Position numbers and translations under genes: made by a program
Notes under the pieces: model-generated
Seen by the model: only the letters and a program-made list of their open reading frames with translations
What the model was told of the DNA's origin: nothing
Database searches by the model: none
Shown: positions 45,291 to 55,231 of the stretch, in pieces
Numbering within the stretch: position 1 is the stretch's first letter
Layout of the letters: each line of letters opens with the position of its first letter
Source of the DNA: Lacisediminihabitans profunda
GTDB lineage: Bacteria > Actinomycetota > Actinomycetes > Actinomycetales > Microbacteriaceae
Reading direction: 5' to 3'
Length of the DNA: 64,000 nt
Assembly: GCF_008040105.1 (NCBI RefSeq)
Contig: NZ_VRMG01000002.1
Location: 61,685-125,684 of the forward strand

Positions 45291-45522
45291 GTGCGGCGCG
45301 ATTACGGTGCGGCAGTTGCTGTGTTCGGAGCGGCCGCAGGATCGCTGGCTAGCGGAGATGGGGATCTTCTCGATCGTCGGCCATGGTCAGGTATCCGGAT
45401 TAGTCGGGAAATCAAGTCATCGTCGGGTCTGTAGTCAGGGTCGGCCACGGCCGACAGCGGCTGCGTGCTGGTACGCTAGCCCCGCGGGGATGTCCCTTCG
45501 TGCTGAAGACGATCGAATCGAG

Positions 45523-46308
45523 ATGACCATGGCCCACTCCACAAGACGTGTTTCGGTGCCTATCTTCGTCCTCCTTGGCTTGGTCCTTTCTGTGAGCCTC
45601 GCGTCGGCCCCCGGTGCGCATTCTGCTCGCGCGGCCGAGTCCGCGGTCGGACTCGGCAACGCCGGGAGCTTTGCGGTGCTCGCCGCGAGCACTGTCACCA
45701 ACACCGGCCCCACCATCATCAGCGGTGACCTCGGAGTCAACGCCGGTTCTGCGGTGACCGGATTCCCGCCGGGAATCGTGAATAACGGAACCATCCATGC
45801 CACCGACACGTTGTCGGGTCTGGCCCAAAACGATCTGGTGACCGCCTACAACGATGCGGCAGGCCGTACCCCGACGACGAGCGGGCTCGCCGCGCTTGAC
45901 GGCATGACCCTGGTGCCCGGGGTTTATTCGGGCGGTGCGCTCTCGCTCGGTGGCACCCTGACGCTCAACGGAAGCGCGACTGACGTGTTCATCTTCCAGT
46001 CCGCAGCCACCCTCGATGCCGGCCCTGGATCCCGTGTCCTGCTCATCGGCGGCGCCAGCGCCTGCAACGTCTTCTGGCAGGTCGCCTCCTCGGCCACCCT
46101 GCACACGGGTGCCCAGTTCGTCGGAACGATCATGGCTCTCACCTCGGTAAGCGCCGACACCGGCGCGACGGTCGAGGGTCGACTTCTGGCCCGGACCGGG
46201 GGAGTCACCATGGACGACAATGTGATCACCCGCCCGACCTCCTGCGCCACCTCAGCTGTCGGCACCCCCGCCACGCCGGTGCCAGGTCGCGCACGATTCA
46301 CGGGTTAG
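45523..46308 (+). CDS. Secreted DUF3494 ice-binding protein
   Basis: This 261-residue protein has a signal peptide (VSVPIFVLLGLVLSVSLAS, cleavage near ARAAES). A DUF3494 beta-helical ice-binding domain follows: NAGSFAVLAASTVTNTGPTI, ISGDLGVNAGSAVTGFPPG, LVPGVYSGGALSLGGTLTLN and VFWQVASSATL. Such proteins bind ice and inhibit recrystallisation in cold-adapted microbes. No sortase motif or C-terminal anchor is seen, so it is probably released. The start is one of several close ATGs (45490, 45523, 45529). Its presence strongly suggests a cold habitat. Confidence 0.93.
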   Translation: MTMAHSTRRVSVPIFVLLGLVLSVSLASAPGAHSARAAESAVGLGNAGSFAVLAASTVTNTGPTIISGDLGVNAGSAVTGFPPGIVNNGTIHATDTLSGLAQNDLVTAYNDAAGRTPTTSGLAALDGMTLVPGVYSGGALSLGGTLTLNGSATDVFIFQSAATLDAGPGSRVLLIGGASACNVFWQVASSATLHTGAQFVGTIMALTSVSADTGATVEGRLLARTGGVTMDDNVITRPTSCATSAVGTPATPVPGRARFTG

Positions 46309-46336
46309 TCGCCACGAACGAGACAACCGAAGCGGC

Positions 46337-46362
46337 GGCCGCCCCAGCAATTCCGGGCGGCC
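46337..46362. terminator. Possible terminator after the ice-binding gene
   Basis: GGCCGCCC (46337-46344) and GGGCGGCC (46355-46362) form an 8-bp GC-rich stem with a 10-nt loop, 28 bp past the stop. There is no T-run, so termination here would need to be Rho-assisted or weak. Confidence 0.4.
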
Positions 46363-46377
46363 TTCACTCGGAGCGGG

Positions 46378-47136
46378 ATGCTGGCAATGGCCAGTAGAGG
46401 TCTGCTCCCGGTGCTGGCGGGTGCGGTCATCGCGATGGCGTTGCTTTCCTCGTGTGCGCGTCTGGGTGCGGTGCAGCCGGGTCCCTCGGCACCCGCATCA
46501 TCCAGTCCGTCGGTCTCGGCTTCGCCCGCGCCTCCAGCACCCCCGCCCCCGGTGGGGACTTCGGCGACCGCCACGGTTCCTCGTCTCACGGTGTACGCGA
46601 GCCTCGGCGGCCCGGCAAAGCTGTCGCTCACCAATCCAAGCCCGACCGGGGGGCCGCTCACGCTGCTCGTGGTGCAGTCGAGCGACGGATGGCTCGAGGT
46701 TGACCTCCCCACGCGTCCGAACGGCAGCAGGGGCTGGATCAGCGCGTCCCAGGTGACCCTTCACGACCTCGTATACAGCATCCGCGTGTCGACGGAAGCG
46801 AACACCCTCTCGCTGACTCGCAACAACACAGTGGTGTCGACGTACCCGGTCGCAACGGGCACGGGCGGCACACCAACGCCGCACGGGTCGTTCTATCTGA
46901 CCGAACTGATCGCCCCGAGCAACCCCGGCTACGGCCCGTACGCGTTCGGGCTCTCCGCCTTTTCCGATGTGCTCACGAGCTTCGGCGGCGGTCCCGGTCA
47001 AATCGGTCTGCACGGAACGGATGATGCCGCGAGCATCGGAAGGGCTGTCAGCCATGGCTGCATCCGCATGTCGAACGCCGACATAACGGCTCTCGCCGCG
47101 CTTCTGCCGCTCGGCACGCCGATCGCTATCGACTGA
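46378..47136 (+). CDS. L,D-transpeptidase lipoprotein (YkuD family)
   Basis: This 252-residue protein has a lipoprotein signal (lipobox LLSSC), a Pro/Ser-rich linker and an SH3-like segment (SSDGWLEVDLPTRP, GWISASQVTLHD). The YkuD catalytic domain has IGLHGTDD and the active-site Cys228 in SHGCIRMSNAD. It makes 3-3 cross-links in peptidoglycan or attaches proteins to it. It follows the ice-binding gene on the same strand. Confidence 0.93.
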   Translation: MLAMASRGLLPVLAGAVIAMALLSSCARLGAVQPGPSAPASSSPSVSASPAPPAPPPPVGTSATATVPRLTVYASLGGPAKLSLTNPSPTGGPLTLLVVQSSDGWLEVDLPTRPNGSRGWISASQVTLHDLVYSIRVSTEANTLSLTRNNTVVSTYPVATGTGGTPTPHGSFYLTELIAPSNPGYGPYAFGLSAFSDVLTSFGGGPGQIGLHGTDDAASIGRAVSHGCIRMSNADITALAALLPLGTPIAID

Positions 47137-47215
47137 CGGTGGGTCACACCCCTCGCTTATCGATACCCATTCAGACATCCCGAGGACCCACAGGAACGGG
47201 TCACGGCCATGCGGG

Positions 47216-47253
47216 CTCAGAAAAAGAGCCGAATCGTCGGCTCTTTTTCTGAG
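47216..47253. terminator. Bidirectional terminator between L,D-transpeptidase and tRNA-Thr
   Basis: Perfect 17-bp arms (47216-47232 and 47237-47253) form a stem with loop ATCG. The stem includes AAAAAGAGCCGA and TCGGCTCTTTTT, so it ends in a U-run in either direction. It can stop the plus-strand transpeptidase transcript and the minus-strand tRNA transcript, whose 3' end abuts it. Confidence 0.93.
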
Positions 47254-47325
47254 CCCCCTGTCGGATTCGAACCGACGACCCCCGCTTTACAAGAGCGGTG
47301 CTCTGGCCAACTGAGCTAAGGGGGC
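47252..47325 (-). tRNA. tRNA-Thr (anticodon UGU)
   Basis: Read on the minus strand the 74-nt gene folds into a canonical cloverleaf. It has acceptor GCCCCCT/AGGGGGC, D-arm TAGCTCAGTTGGCCAGAGCA, an anticodon loop CTTGTAA with anticodon TGT, and a T-arm with GGTTCGAATCC. It lacks an encoded CCA. The discriminator base is U, as in most bacterial tRNA-Thr. It is transcribed toward the strong hairpin at 47216-47253. Confidence 0.97.
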
Positions 47326-47391
47326 GAACGAGAACCCATATTACTGGCTGCCGCTGCCCACCCCGCGATCACGCTAGCGTGGGAGGCGATC

Positions 47392-48387
47392 ATGACCACC
47401 TCGTCCGCGCCCGCCGCCCTGCTGCGCCGTCGGCGGCTCACCGTGGTGGCGGGGGTCGTCGGGGCGATCGTCATCGGCATCCTCACCGCCACCCAGTCCC
47501 GCATCAACAGCGAGCTCGGCCGCAGCCTCGGCGACGGCTATCTCGGCTCGGTGATTTCGTTCGGCTCCGGGTTCGTCATCCTGCTCGTCGCGCTGGCCGT
47601 CTGGCGGCCGGGACGCCGCGGGCTCGCGCGGGTCGCCTCTGCCGTGCGGGCGCGCACCACGCCCTGGTGGTACGTCACCGGGGGAGTCGCCGGCGGCCTG
47701 TTCGTGCTGTCCCAGGGCCTCACCGGTGCGACCCTCGGCGTCGCGCTCTTCACGGTCGCCGTCGTGTCCGGCCAGACCATCAGCGGACTCGCCATCGACC
47801 GGCGAGGAATCGGAGCCACCCCTCCCGCCGCGATCACCGTGACCCGACTCATCGGGTCCGCCCTTGCCCTCGTCGCGGTCGGCTGGGCGGTGTCGGCCCA
47901 GCTCGTCACCGACATCCCGCCGTGGATGCTGCTGCTCCCGTTCGCCGCCGGGCTCGGCATCGCCGGTCAGCAGGCGGTCAACGGACAGGTGCGCATCGTC
48001 GCGGGATCGGCGATGACGGCCACGTTCCTCAACTTCCTGGCCGGCACCACCGTGCTGCTCGCGGCCTGCGCCGTGCACGAGGCCATCGTCGGCTGGCCCG
48101 CGCACTTTCCCAGCAATCCGTGGCTCTACACCGGCGGGCTCATCGGCACGATCTTCATCGCGGGGGCGGTCGTCGTCGTGCGCACCACCGGGGTGCTGCT
48201 GCTCGGGCTGGGCTCGATCGCCGGCCAGCTCGTGATGTCCCTCGCGCTCGACGCCTTCCTGCCCATTCGCGGGCACGTGATCGAGGCGTCGACCGTGGGC
48301 GGCACCCTGCTCACCCTCGTGGCGGTGGCCATCGCGGCCGTGCCGTCCCGGCGGCTCAGAGCACGGTCAGAAACTCCTCGGGGTTGA
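47392..48387 (+). CDS. DMT-superfamily transporter (DUF606/YdcZ-like)
   Basis: This 331-residue membrane protein has about ten helices arranged as two five-helix halves (GVVGAIVIGILTATQSRINS ... and FAAGLGIAGQQAVNGQVRIV ...). The internal duplication and QSRIN/QAVNG segments are typical of the YdcZ/DUF606 branch. The substrate is unknown. Its last 32 bp overlap the end of the convergent nitroreductase gene. Confidence 0.85.
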   Translation: MTTSSAPAALLRRRRLTVVAGVVGAIVIGILTATQSRINSELGRSLGDGYLGSVISFGSGFVILLVALAVWRPGRRGLARVASAVRARTTPWWYVTGGVAGGLFVLSQGLTGATLGVALFTVAVVSGQTISGLAIDRRGIGATPPAAITVTRLIGSALALVAVGWAVSAQLVTDIPPWMLLLPFAAGLGIAGQQAVNGQVRIVAGSAMTATFLNFLAGTTVLLAACAVHEAIVGWPAHFPSNPWLYTGGLIGTIFIAGAVVVVRTTGVLLLGLGSIAGQLVMSLALDAFLPIRGHVIEASTVGGTLLTLVAVAIAAVPSRRLRARSETPRG

Positions 48388-48901
48388 TGCGCTCGGTGCG
48401 CACGTCCCGGCCGCCATCGGCGACCCCGCCGACGTAGAGCCAGCCCAGCAGCTGCTCGTTGTCGGCGAGCCCGTGCAGTCGCCGCACCGGCTCGGAGCGG
48501 GTGAGGTGGCCCGTGCGCCACATCACGCCCCAGCCCGCCTCGGCGAGAAGCAGGCTCAGAATGTGGGCGACACCGGATGCTGCGGCCTCCTGCTCCCACT
48601 CGGCCACCTTCGGACTGGGCCGGTAGGTGACCACGATGGCGATGAGCAGCGAGGCACGCAGCGGCTTGCCGGCCAGGGTCTCCGCCGCCTTGCCCTCGGT
48701 GCCCGACGCCTCGACGAACGCGGCACCGAGCCGCCCGAGCGCGTCGCCGCGCAACTCGATCAGACGCCACGGGCGCAGGGCGCCGTGGTCCGCCACCGTG
48801 CCGGCCGCGGCCACGAGCGGAAGGAGCTCGTCGTGACCGGGCGCATCGCCGGTCACTCGCGGCCAGGAGCGGCGGCGCCCCACGGCATCCAGCGCCGTCA
48901 T
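48356..48901 (-). CDS. Nitroreductase-family oxidoreductase
   Basis: This 181-residue FMN-dependent protein fits the small nitroreductase group: RRSWPRVTGDAP near the N-terminus, VADHGALRPWRLIELRG, and LAEAGWGVMWRTG with the C-terminal LGWLYVGGV. It may reduce nitro compounds or quinones. It is slightly shorter than the common 200-220-residue members, and its 3' end overlaps the transporter gene. It probably shares a transcript with msrB. Confidence 0.82.
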   Translation of the reverse strand: MTALDAVGRRRSWPRVTGDAPGHDELLPLVAAAGTVADHGALRPWRLIELRGDALGRLGAAFVEASGTEGKAAETLAGKPLRASLLIAIVVTYRPSPKVAEWEQEAAASGVAHILSLLLAEAGWGVMWRTGHLTRSEPVRRLHGLADNEQLLGWLYVGGVADGGRDVRTERINPEEFLTVL

Positions 48902-48908
48902 TCGGCGG

Positions 48909-49331
48909 TTACTTCTCTTCCTTGAAGCCGAGGGAGAGCGAGTTCATGCAGTACCGATCGCCCGTGGGCGTCTGGTAGGCGTCGTCGAAGAGATGCCCCA
49001 GGTGCGAGCCGCAGTTGGCGCAAAGCACCTCGGTGCGGGTCATGCCCAGGCTCGTGTCGGTGTTGAGGATCACGGCATCCGGGTTGATGGAGGCGTAGAA
49101 GCTCGGCCAACCGGATCCGGAGTCGAACTTGGTGCCGCTGGGGAACAGCTCGGCGCCACACGCGCCACAGGTGTAGACGCCCGCGCGCTTCTCATCGAGG
49201 AGAGCGCCGGACCACGGGCGCTCCGTCGCGGCTTCGCGCAGGATCGCGTAGCGGGTCGGGTCGAGTTCCTGGCGCCATTCGGCCTCCGACTTCGCCACGG
49301 GAAAGCTCGTCGGGTTGGTGTGATTGCTCAT
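48909..49331 (-). CDS. msrB: Peptide-methionine (R)-S-oxide reductase
   Basis: This 140-residue enzyme repairs oxidised methionine. It has GVYTCGACGAELFPS and LCANCGSHLGHLFDD (zinc-binding CxxC pairs) and the catalytic Cys in DRYCMNSLSL. SGSGWPSFY is also typical of MsrB. It is 7 bp from the nitroreductase gene, both in reverse orientation, suggesting a small stress operon. Confidence 0.95.
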   Translation of the reverse strand: MSNHTNPTSFPVAKSEAEWRQELDPTRYAILREAATERPWSGALLDEKRAGVYTCGACGAELFPSGTKFDSGSGWPSFYASINPDAVILNTDTSLGMTRTEVLCANCGSHLGHLFDDAYQTPTGDRYCMNSLSLGFKEEK

Positions 49332-49368
49332 GGGATGGTTCCTTTCCGGAAAAGACCGTTCGACTCAT

Positions 49369-49381
49369 TAAACTCGGCACC
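49369..49381 (+). promoter_or_regulatory. -10 element of GNAT gene, probable leaderless mRNA
   Basis: TAAACT (49369-49374) lies 7 nt before the GTG start, with CGGCACC between them. There is no room for a Shine-Dalgarno sequence. The divergent msrB start is 38 bp away. Confidence 0.5.
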
Positions 49382-49840
49382 GTGCCCGAATGTTCCGTAG
49401 TCCGCAAGTCGTGGGGCGAACTCACAACTGACGAGTTGTACTCGATCCTCAAGCTCCGCACCGACGTCTTCTTCGTCGAACAGCGCATCGACGAAGAGGA
49501 GCTCGACAATCGCGACCAGGAGCCGACGACGGAGCATTTCTGGATCGCGGATGACCGGGGCGTCGCCGCCTACCTGCGGGTGCTCTGGGACGGCGAGGCC
49601 TCGCACCGGGACGCCCACCGCATCGTGGGGCGAGTGGTCGTGCGTGGCGACCGACGCGGCGAGGGGCTCGCGCAGGTTGTGTTCGCGGAGGCGGTGGAGC
49701 GGCACGGCCACGACGCCATGCTCCTGCACGCCCAGGAGTACATAGCTCCGCTCTACTCGAAGTTCGGCTTCGAACCGTTCGGCGCCGCCTACGTGGAGGC
49801 GGGCCTTCCGCACCTCTCCATGTATCGGCCGGGCGCGTGA
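49382..49840 (+). CDS. GNAT acetyltransferase, ElaA-like
   Basis: This 152-residue protein has the ElaA-type GNAT fold: LYSILKLRTDVFFVEQRI at the start, YLRVLWDGE, GRVVVRGDRRGEGLAQVV (acetyl-CoA loop) and LYSKFGFEPFGAAYVEAGLP. Its substrate is unknown. The GTG start follows a leaderless-type promoter. The DUF2332 gene starts 11 bp later. Confidence 0.87.
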   Translation: MPECSVVRKSWGELTTDELYSILKLRTDVFFVEQRIDEEELDNRDQEPTTEHFWIADDRGVAAYLRVLWDGEASHRDAHRIVGRVVVRGDRRGEGLAQVVFAEAVERHGHDAMLLHAQEYIAPLYSKFGFEPFGAAYVEAGLPHLSMYRPGA

Positions 49841-49850
49841 GGGACACGGC

Positions 49851-50852
49851 GTGAGGGACACCGCGTCGTGGTATCGCACCTTCGGCGAGGTCGAGGCACG
49901 CGGCCAGTCCGCGATCTATGAGGAGTGGGCCCTCGCGGTGTCGGACGACGCCCCCGTGATCGCGCTGATCGACGAGCTCCCGCTGCAGAAGCGCCAACCC
50001 AACCTCGTCTTCGCCTGCTCCCGCCTGCTCGGTGCCCCCGAGGGGCCCTACCCCGGGTTCCGGGACTGGCTGGTGCGCCACTGGCCCTCCGTCGCGGCGG
50101 AGACCGAGCACCGCAGCACCCAGACGAACGAGGCCCGACGGTGCGCGAGCCTGCTCCCGGCGCTCGCGATGATCCCCGGGCCGCTCGCCCTGCTCGAGGT
50201 GGGGGCGAGTGCCGGCCTGTGCCTCTACCCGGACCGCTACAGCTACCGGTACGACGGGGGAGAGCCGCTGCATCCGTCCGACGGTCCGAGCACCGTGCTT
50301 CTCGAGTGCGCGACGAACGGGCTCGTGCCGGTGCCGACCCGGCTGCCCGAGATCGTCTGGCGCGCGGGCATCGACCTCGCGCCGCTCGACGTCTCCGACC
50401 CCGCTGACACCCTCTGGCTCGAGACCCTCGTCTGGCCGGAGCAGCACGAGCGCCGGGACCGCCTGCGCGCCGCGATCGCGATCGCGCGACTCGACCCGCC
50501 CCGCCTCGTGCGCGGCGACGCGATCGACGCCCTCCCCGCCCTCGCCGCCGAGGCGCCCGCCGGCGCGACCCTCGTCGTGGTCGCGAGCGCCGTGCTCGTC
50601 TATCTTCCGGCGGCCGAGCGGATGCGGTTCGTCGAGACCGTGCGCGGGCTCGGAGTCGACTGGGTGTCGCTCGAGGGGGTCGGCGGCCTTCCCTCGGTGC
50701 AGGCCGCCATTCCGCCGGACGGTGGGCCTCCCGGCAGGTTCGTGCTCGCGCTCAATGAGCGTCCGCTGGCCTGGACGGGGCCGCACGGGCAGAGTCTCGA
50801 CTGGTTCGCGGGGGAGTCGCCCGCCGCAATCGACGCCGGGCCACCGCGCTGA
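49851..50852 (+). CDS. DUF2332 protein
   Basis: This 333-residue protein matches the actinobacterial/proteobacterial DUF2332 family: FGEVEARGQSAIYEEWALAV, QPNLVFACSRLLG, ALLEVGASAGLCLYPDRYSY and VVVASAVLVYLP. The ALLEVGASAGL motif resembles a nucleotide/SAM-binding glycine loop, but catalytic activity is not established. The GTG start follows a short GTGAGGGACAC duplication (49838-49862). Confidence 0.8.
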   Translation: MRDTASWYRTFGEVEARGQSAIYEEWALAVSDDAPVIALIDELPLQKRQPNLVFACSRLLGAPEGPYPGFRDWLVRHWPSVAAETEHRSTQTNEARRCASLLPALAMIPGPLALLEVGASAGLCLYPDRYSYRYDGGEPLHPSDGPSTVLLECATNGLVPVPTRLPEIVWRAGIDLAPLDVSDPADTLWLETLVWPEQHERRDRLRAAIAIARLDPPRLVRGDAIDALPALAAEAPAGATLVVVASAVLVYLPAAERMRFVETVRGLGVDWVSLEGVGGLPSVQAAIPPDGGPPGRFVLALNERPLAWTGPHGQSLDWFAGESPAAIDAGPPR

Positions 50853-50904
50853 CAGGGTTGTCGGAGCGGCGGGTTCTAGGATTGCGGTGATCCGAGGAGT
50901 GCGA

Positions 50905-51219
50905 GTGGGAGCGACGGCTGAGCCTGACGACACGTCTCGGCAGAGTCCGGACTCGGCGATTCCGGAGCGAGTGCAGCGCATCCTGGAGTTCGAGCACCAG
51001 CGGTGGCGGCACGCCGGCGCGAAGGAAGAGGCGATTCGCACACAGTTTGGCCTGTCGGCGGCCCGCTACTATCAGTTACTGAACGCCGCGCTTGATGATC
51101 CAGGCTCGCTGGTGTTCGATCCAATGCTGGTCATGCGCCTGCAACGGATGAGGGACGCGCGCACGCAGGCGCGTTCGGCCCGCAGAGTGGGCGACCAGTC
51201 CGCGACGGACCACTCCTAA
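50905..51219 (+). CDS. DUF3263 protein
   Basis: This 104-residue actinobacterial protein has the DUF3263 core RVQRILEFEHQRWRHAGAKE, then IRTQFGLSAARYYQLLNAAL, which looks like a helix-turn-helix. It may bind DNA, but this is not shown. I chose a GTG with GAGGAG upstream; an in-frame GTG at 50887, just after TAGGAT, is an alternative leaderless start. The LytR_C gene follows by 14 bp and is probably co-transcribed. Confidence 0.8.
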   Translation: MGATAEPDDTSRQSPDSAIPERVQRILEFEHQRWRHAGAKEEAIRTQFGLSAARYYQLLNAALDDPGSLVFDPMLVMRLQRMRDARTQARSARRVGDQSATDHS

Positions 51220-51233
51220 GCATCGGAAGAACC

Positions 51234-51803
51234 ATGGCGACATTCCCCAAAGACCGCTTCGACAGCGTGCCAGACGATCTGTTGCGCACGGGTGCCCACC
51301 GCGGTCCCGCGCCAAAGGGCCGCGGCTGGATCGGCTTCGCCTGGGCCGCCCTCGCCACCGGGGTTCTCGTTCTCGGCGGCCTCTTCGCCATCTCGGTCAT
51401 CGACGGCAAGTCGACCATCGACCTTCCCTTCCTCTCCGCGTCCGAGTCCCCGACCCCCACGCAGACACCCACGGGGACGCCGAGCGCCGCTCCGAAGCTC
51501 GACCCGGCCGTGCCCATCACCATCCTCAACGGCACCACCACGGCCGGACTCGCGAACCGGGTCGGTGACAGCCTCGTCAAGGAGGGCTGGGCCGGCGCGG
51601 CGGCGGACATCGGCAGCCGGGCGAACACGGCGAAGCCCGACGTCGTCAAGACCACCGTGTACTACACGGATCCGGCCCACGAGGGGGCGGCCCGAGCCCT
51701 CGTCGCCTCGCTCAAGATTGGCACCATCGTGCTCTCGAAGGTCTACACCGAATCGCCGATCACCGTGGTTCTCGGAAGCGACTACAAGACCCCGACCGGC
51801 TGA
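51234..51803 (+). CDS. LytR C-terminal-domain membrane protein
   Basis: This 189-residue protein has a basic cytoplasmic N-terminus and one membrane helix (about residues 34-54). A Thr/Pro/Ser-rich linker and a LytR_C domain (VPITILNGTTTAGLANRVGDSL ... TVYYTDPAHEGAARALVASL) follow. The domain is common as an appendage of LCP wall-assembly proteins; stand-alone versions occur next to DUF3263 in Actinobacteria. The role is probably in cell-envelope assembly. Confidence 0.85.
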   Translation: MATFPKDRFDSVPDDLLRTGAHRGPAPKGRGWIGFAWAALATGVLVLGGLFAISVIDGKSTIDLPFLSASESPTPTQTPTGTPSAAPKLDPAVPITILNGTTTAGLANRVGDSLVKEGWAGAAADIGSRANTAKPDVVKTTVYYTDPAHEGAARALVASLKIGTIVLSKVYTESPITVVLGSDYKTPTG

Positions 51804-52040
51804 CCCGAGGACGGCCGCTCGGGCCGGAATCGCGTCCCCGTGTTACGCGGATGTTTAATTAACGTCGTTTTGTCGGATTTGCCGGCTCATTAGCCGAATG
51901 TTCATTCCGATGGCGACGCATCGTCGTTATTATCTGGGATTGGTTGCCCCATCCCACCCGGGTGGGACCCGAATTCGGATCGCGACCCGGTGCACCGCAA
52001 CATCGCAGGCGCCGTAGAGAAACACAGCAAGGAGTTATCA
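51804..52040 (+). other. Long leader/promoter region of cspA
   Basis: This 237-bp gap upstream of the cold-shock gene is AT-richer than its surroundings (for example TTTAATTAACG and GTCGTTATTATC). It contains a perfect palindrome TCCCACCCGGGTGGGA at about 51953-51968. Long structured leaders are typical of cold-shock genes and may govern stability or translation at low temperature. No promoter is unambiguous. Confidence 0.45.
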
Positions 52041-52247
52041 ATGGCGAATGGAACCGTCAAGTGGTTCAACGCTGAAAAGGGCTACGGCTTCATTACGGTC
52101 GAGGGCGGCGGGCAGGACGTGTTTGTGCACTACTCCGCCATCGACATGGGCGGCTACAAGGTTCTGGAGGAGGGCCAGCAGGTGACCTTCGAGGTGGGCA
52201 CCGGCAACAAGGGTCCGCAGGCGGAGTCAGTGCGCCTGGCACAGTAG
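52041..52247 (+). CDS. cspA: Cold-shock protein (CspA family)
   Basis: This 68-residue OB-fold protein has both RNA-binding motifs: [12 protein letters not shown] (RNP1 KGYGFI) and DVFVHYSAI (RNP2). It is an RNA chaperone that is generally abundant and often cold-induced. AAGGAG lies 6-8 nt upstream of the ATG. It has a long leader and a hairpin downstream. Confidence 0.96.
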   Translation: MANGTVKWFNAEKGYGFITVEGGGQDVFVHYSAIDMGGYKVLEEGQQVTFEVGTGNKGPQAESVRLAQ

Positions 52248-52285
52248 GACGACACGCGCGACCCTGATCGGAGGGCGCGCCCCGG

Positions 52286-52317
52286 CTAACGCCGCCCGGG
52301 CAGCCGGGCGGCGTTAG
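52286..52317 (+). terminator. Hairpin between cspA and DUF3048 gene
   Basis: CTAACGCCGCCCGG-GCAG-CCGGGCGGCGTTAG is a perfect 14-bp stem, about 40 bp past the cspA stop. There is no U-run, and the last bases overlap the -10-like TAGTCT (52315-52320) of the next gene. Termination of cspA is the likely function. Confidence 0.75.
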
Positions 52318-52326
52318 TCTGTGGCC
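52315..52326 (+). promoter_or_regulatory. -10 element of DUF3048 lipoprotein gene, probable leaderless mRNA
   Basis: TAGTCT (52315-52320) lies 6 nt before the GTG at 52327, which favours that start over the GTG at 52321. No ribosome-binding site fits in between. The element overlaps the right arm of the hairpin at 52286-52317. Confidence 0.45.
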
Positions 52327-53385
52327 GTGGGGCACACTTCGGCGCGGACGCGCGCACGCACTCGGTCGCTGCTGGTGGTGACCCTCGCCGTCGGGCTCGT
52401 GCTCAGCACGGCGGGGTGCGCGCCGGAGAAGTCCACTCCGTCCCACGCTCCCTCCCCGAGTTTCAGCTCCGGGTACCACACGCCGCCCGCCACCGCGATC
52501 GCCCCGCTGCGCGGCACGACGGTGCCGGCAGGCTCCCTCGACCACGCATCGATTGCCGCCAAGATTGACAACCATCCGGCGGCGCGGCCGCAGGTCGGCC
52601 TCGAGAGCACCGACATCGTCTATCAGGAACTCGTGGAGGGCGGCCTCACCCGCTACGTCGCGGTGTGGCAGTCGACGATTCCCGACCTGCTCGGGCCCGT
52701 GCGGTCCATCCGTCCGATGGACCCGGACATCGTCTCGCCGCTCGGCGGCATCATCTGCTACTCGGGCGGGCAGCAGCGTTTCGTGGACCTCATGCGCAAG
52801 ACGCCGGTCTACAACGCCATCCACGGCCAGCCCGACACCGCCAGCACGTTCTTCCGCACTCCGACCAGGGCGGCACCGCACAACGTGCTCGTGAAGGCCA
52901 AGGAGCTTCTCGCCCAGCACGCGAGCATCCCGGCGCCCGCGCAGCAGTTCGCCTTCTCCCTCGACGTGCCGTCGTCGACCGCGGCCAAGGACGGCGCGCG
53001 CACCGCGGCGATCAACTACGCGTTCTCCGGAGTGACGAACGGCAGCTGGACCTGGGACGCCGCCAAGGGCGCGTTTCTTCGCTCGCAGGGCAGCGGGCCC
53101 GATCTGGACGGCGCGGGCGCGCAGCTCTCGGCCACGAACGTCGTGGTGATCCGCGTCACCGTGACCGACGACCACGACGTGCCCAAGACCAACCTGATCG
53201 GTTCGGGCGAGGCGTGGATCTCGTCCGGAGGCGGCACCGTGCACGCCACGTGGTCGAAGGCATCGGCCACGGATCCGATCCGCCTGATCGACGGCACGGG
53301 GGCCACCGTACGTCTCGCCGCGGGCAATACCTGGATCGAGCTTGTTCCCTCGGCGGGATCCGTCTCGTTCGTCGCCCCCGCCTAG
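52327..53385 (+). CDS. DUF3048 (YerB-like) lipoprotein
   Basis: This 352-residue protein has a lipoprotein signal with lipobox STAGC and a DUF3048 N-terminal domain (AAKIDNHPAARPQVGLESTD, VYQELVEGGLTRYVAVWQS). DUF3048_C follows (AINYAFSGVTNGSWTWDAAK, NVVVIRVTV). The family includes Bacillus YerB, of unclear function but suspected in the envelope. It is preceded directly by a leaderless-type promoter and followed by the groEL control region. Confidence 0.85.
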   Translation: MGHTSARTRARTRSLLVVTLAVGLVLSTAGCAPEKSTPSHAPSPSFSSGYHTPPATAIAPLRGTTVPAGSLDHASIAAKIDNHPAARPQVGLESTDIVYQELVEGGLTRYVAVWQSTIPDLLGPVRSIRPMDPDIVSPLGGIICYSGGQQRFVDLMRKTPVYNAIHGQPDTASTFFRTPTRAAPHNVLVKAKELLAQHASIPAPAQQFAFSLDVPSSTAAKDGARTAAINYAFSGVTNGSWTWDAAKGAFLRSQGSGPDLDGAGAQLSATNVVVIRVTVTDDHDVPKTNLIGSGEAWISSGGGTVHATWSKASATDPIRLIDGTGATVRLAAGNTWIELVPSAGSVSFVAPA

Positions 53386-53407
53386 CCTCGCGGCCACCAT
53401 CCGCTCA

Positions 53408-53434
53408 CTTGCACTCTCAGGGTCAGAGTGCCAG
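53408..53434. promoter_or_regulatory. CIRCE element 1 (HrcA operator)
   Basis: CTTGCACTC-N9-GAGTGCCAG is an imperfect CIRCE (consensus TTAGCACTC-N9-GAGTGCTAA). It is 33 bp centre-to-centre upstream of the second CIRCE, an integral number of helical turns. Both precede groEL. Confidence 0.75.
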
Positions 53435-53440
53435 AATCGT

Positions 53441-55139
<1,699 letters not shown>

Positions 55140-55155
55140 GTCCGTACCAGCTGAC

Positions 55156-55193
55156 AAGCGGGCGGTCCCTCTCACGAGGGGCCGCCCGCTTTT
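55156..55193 (+). terminator. Intrinsic terminator of groEL
   Basis: AAGCGGGCGGTCCCTC pairs with GAGGGGCCGCCCGCTT around the loop TCAC, followed by TTTT (one internal mismatch). It lies 17 bp past the groEL stop. Confidence 0.93.
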
Positions 55194-55231
55194 CGTTGCG
55201 CCGGTCTCCTGTCGCGGCAGGACGCCGTCGG

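Noticed and set aside
47252..47325. Integration site for a mobile element at tRNA-Thr
   Set aside because: No integrase, direct repeat of the tRNA 3' end or phage gene is nearby. The gene is followed by its own terminator.
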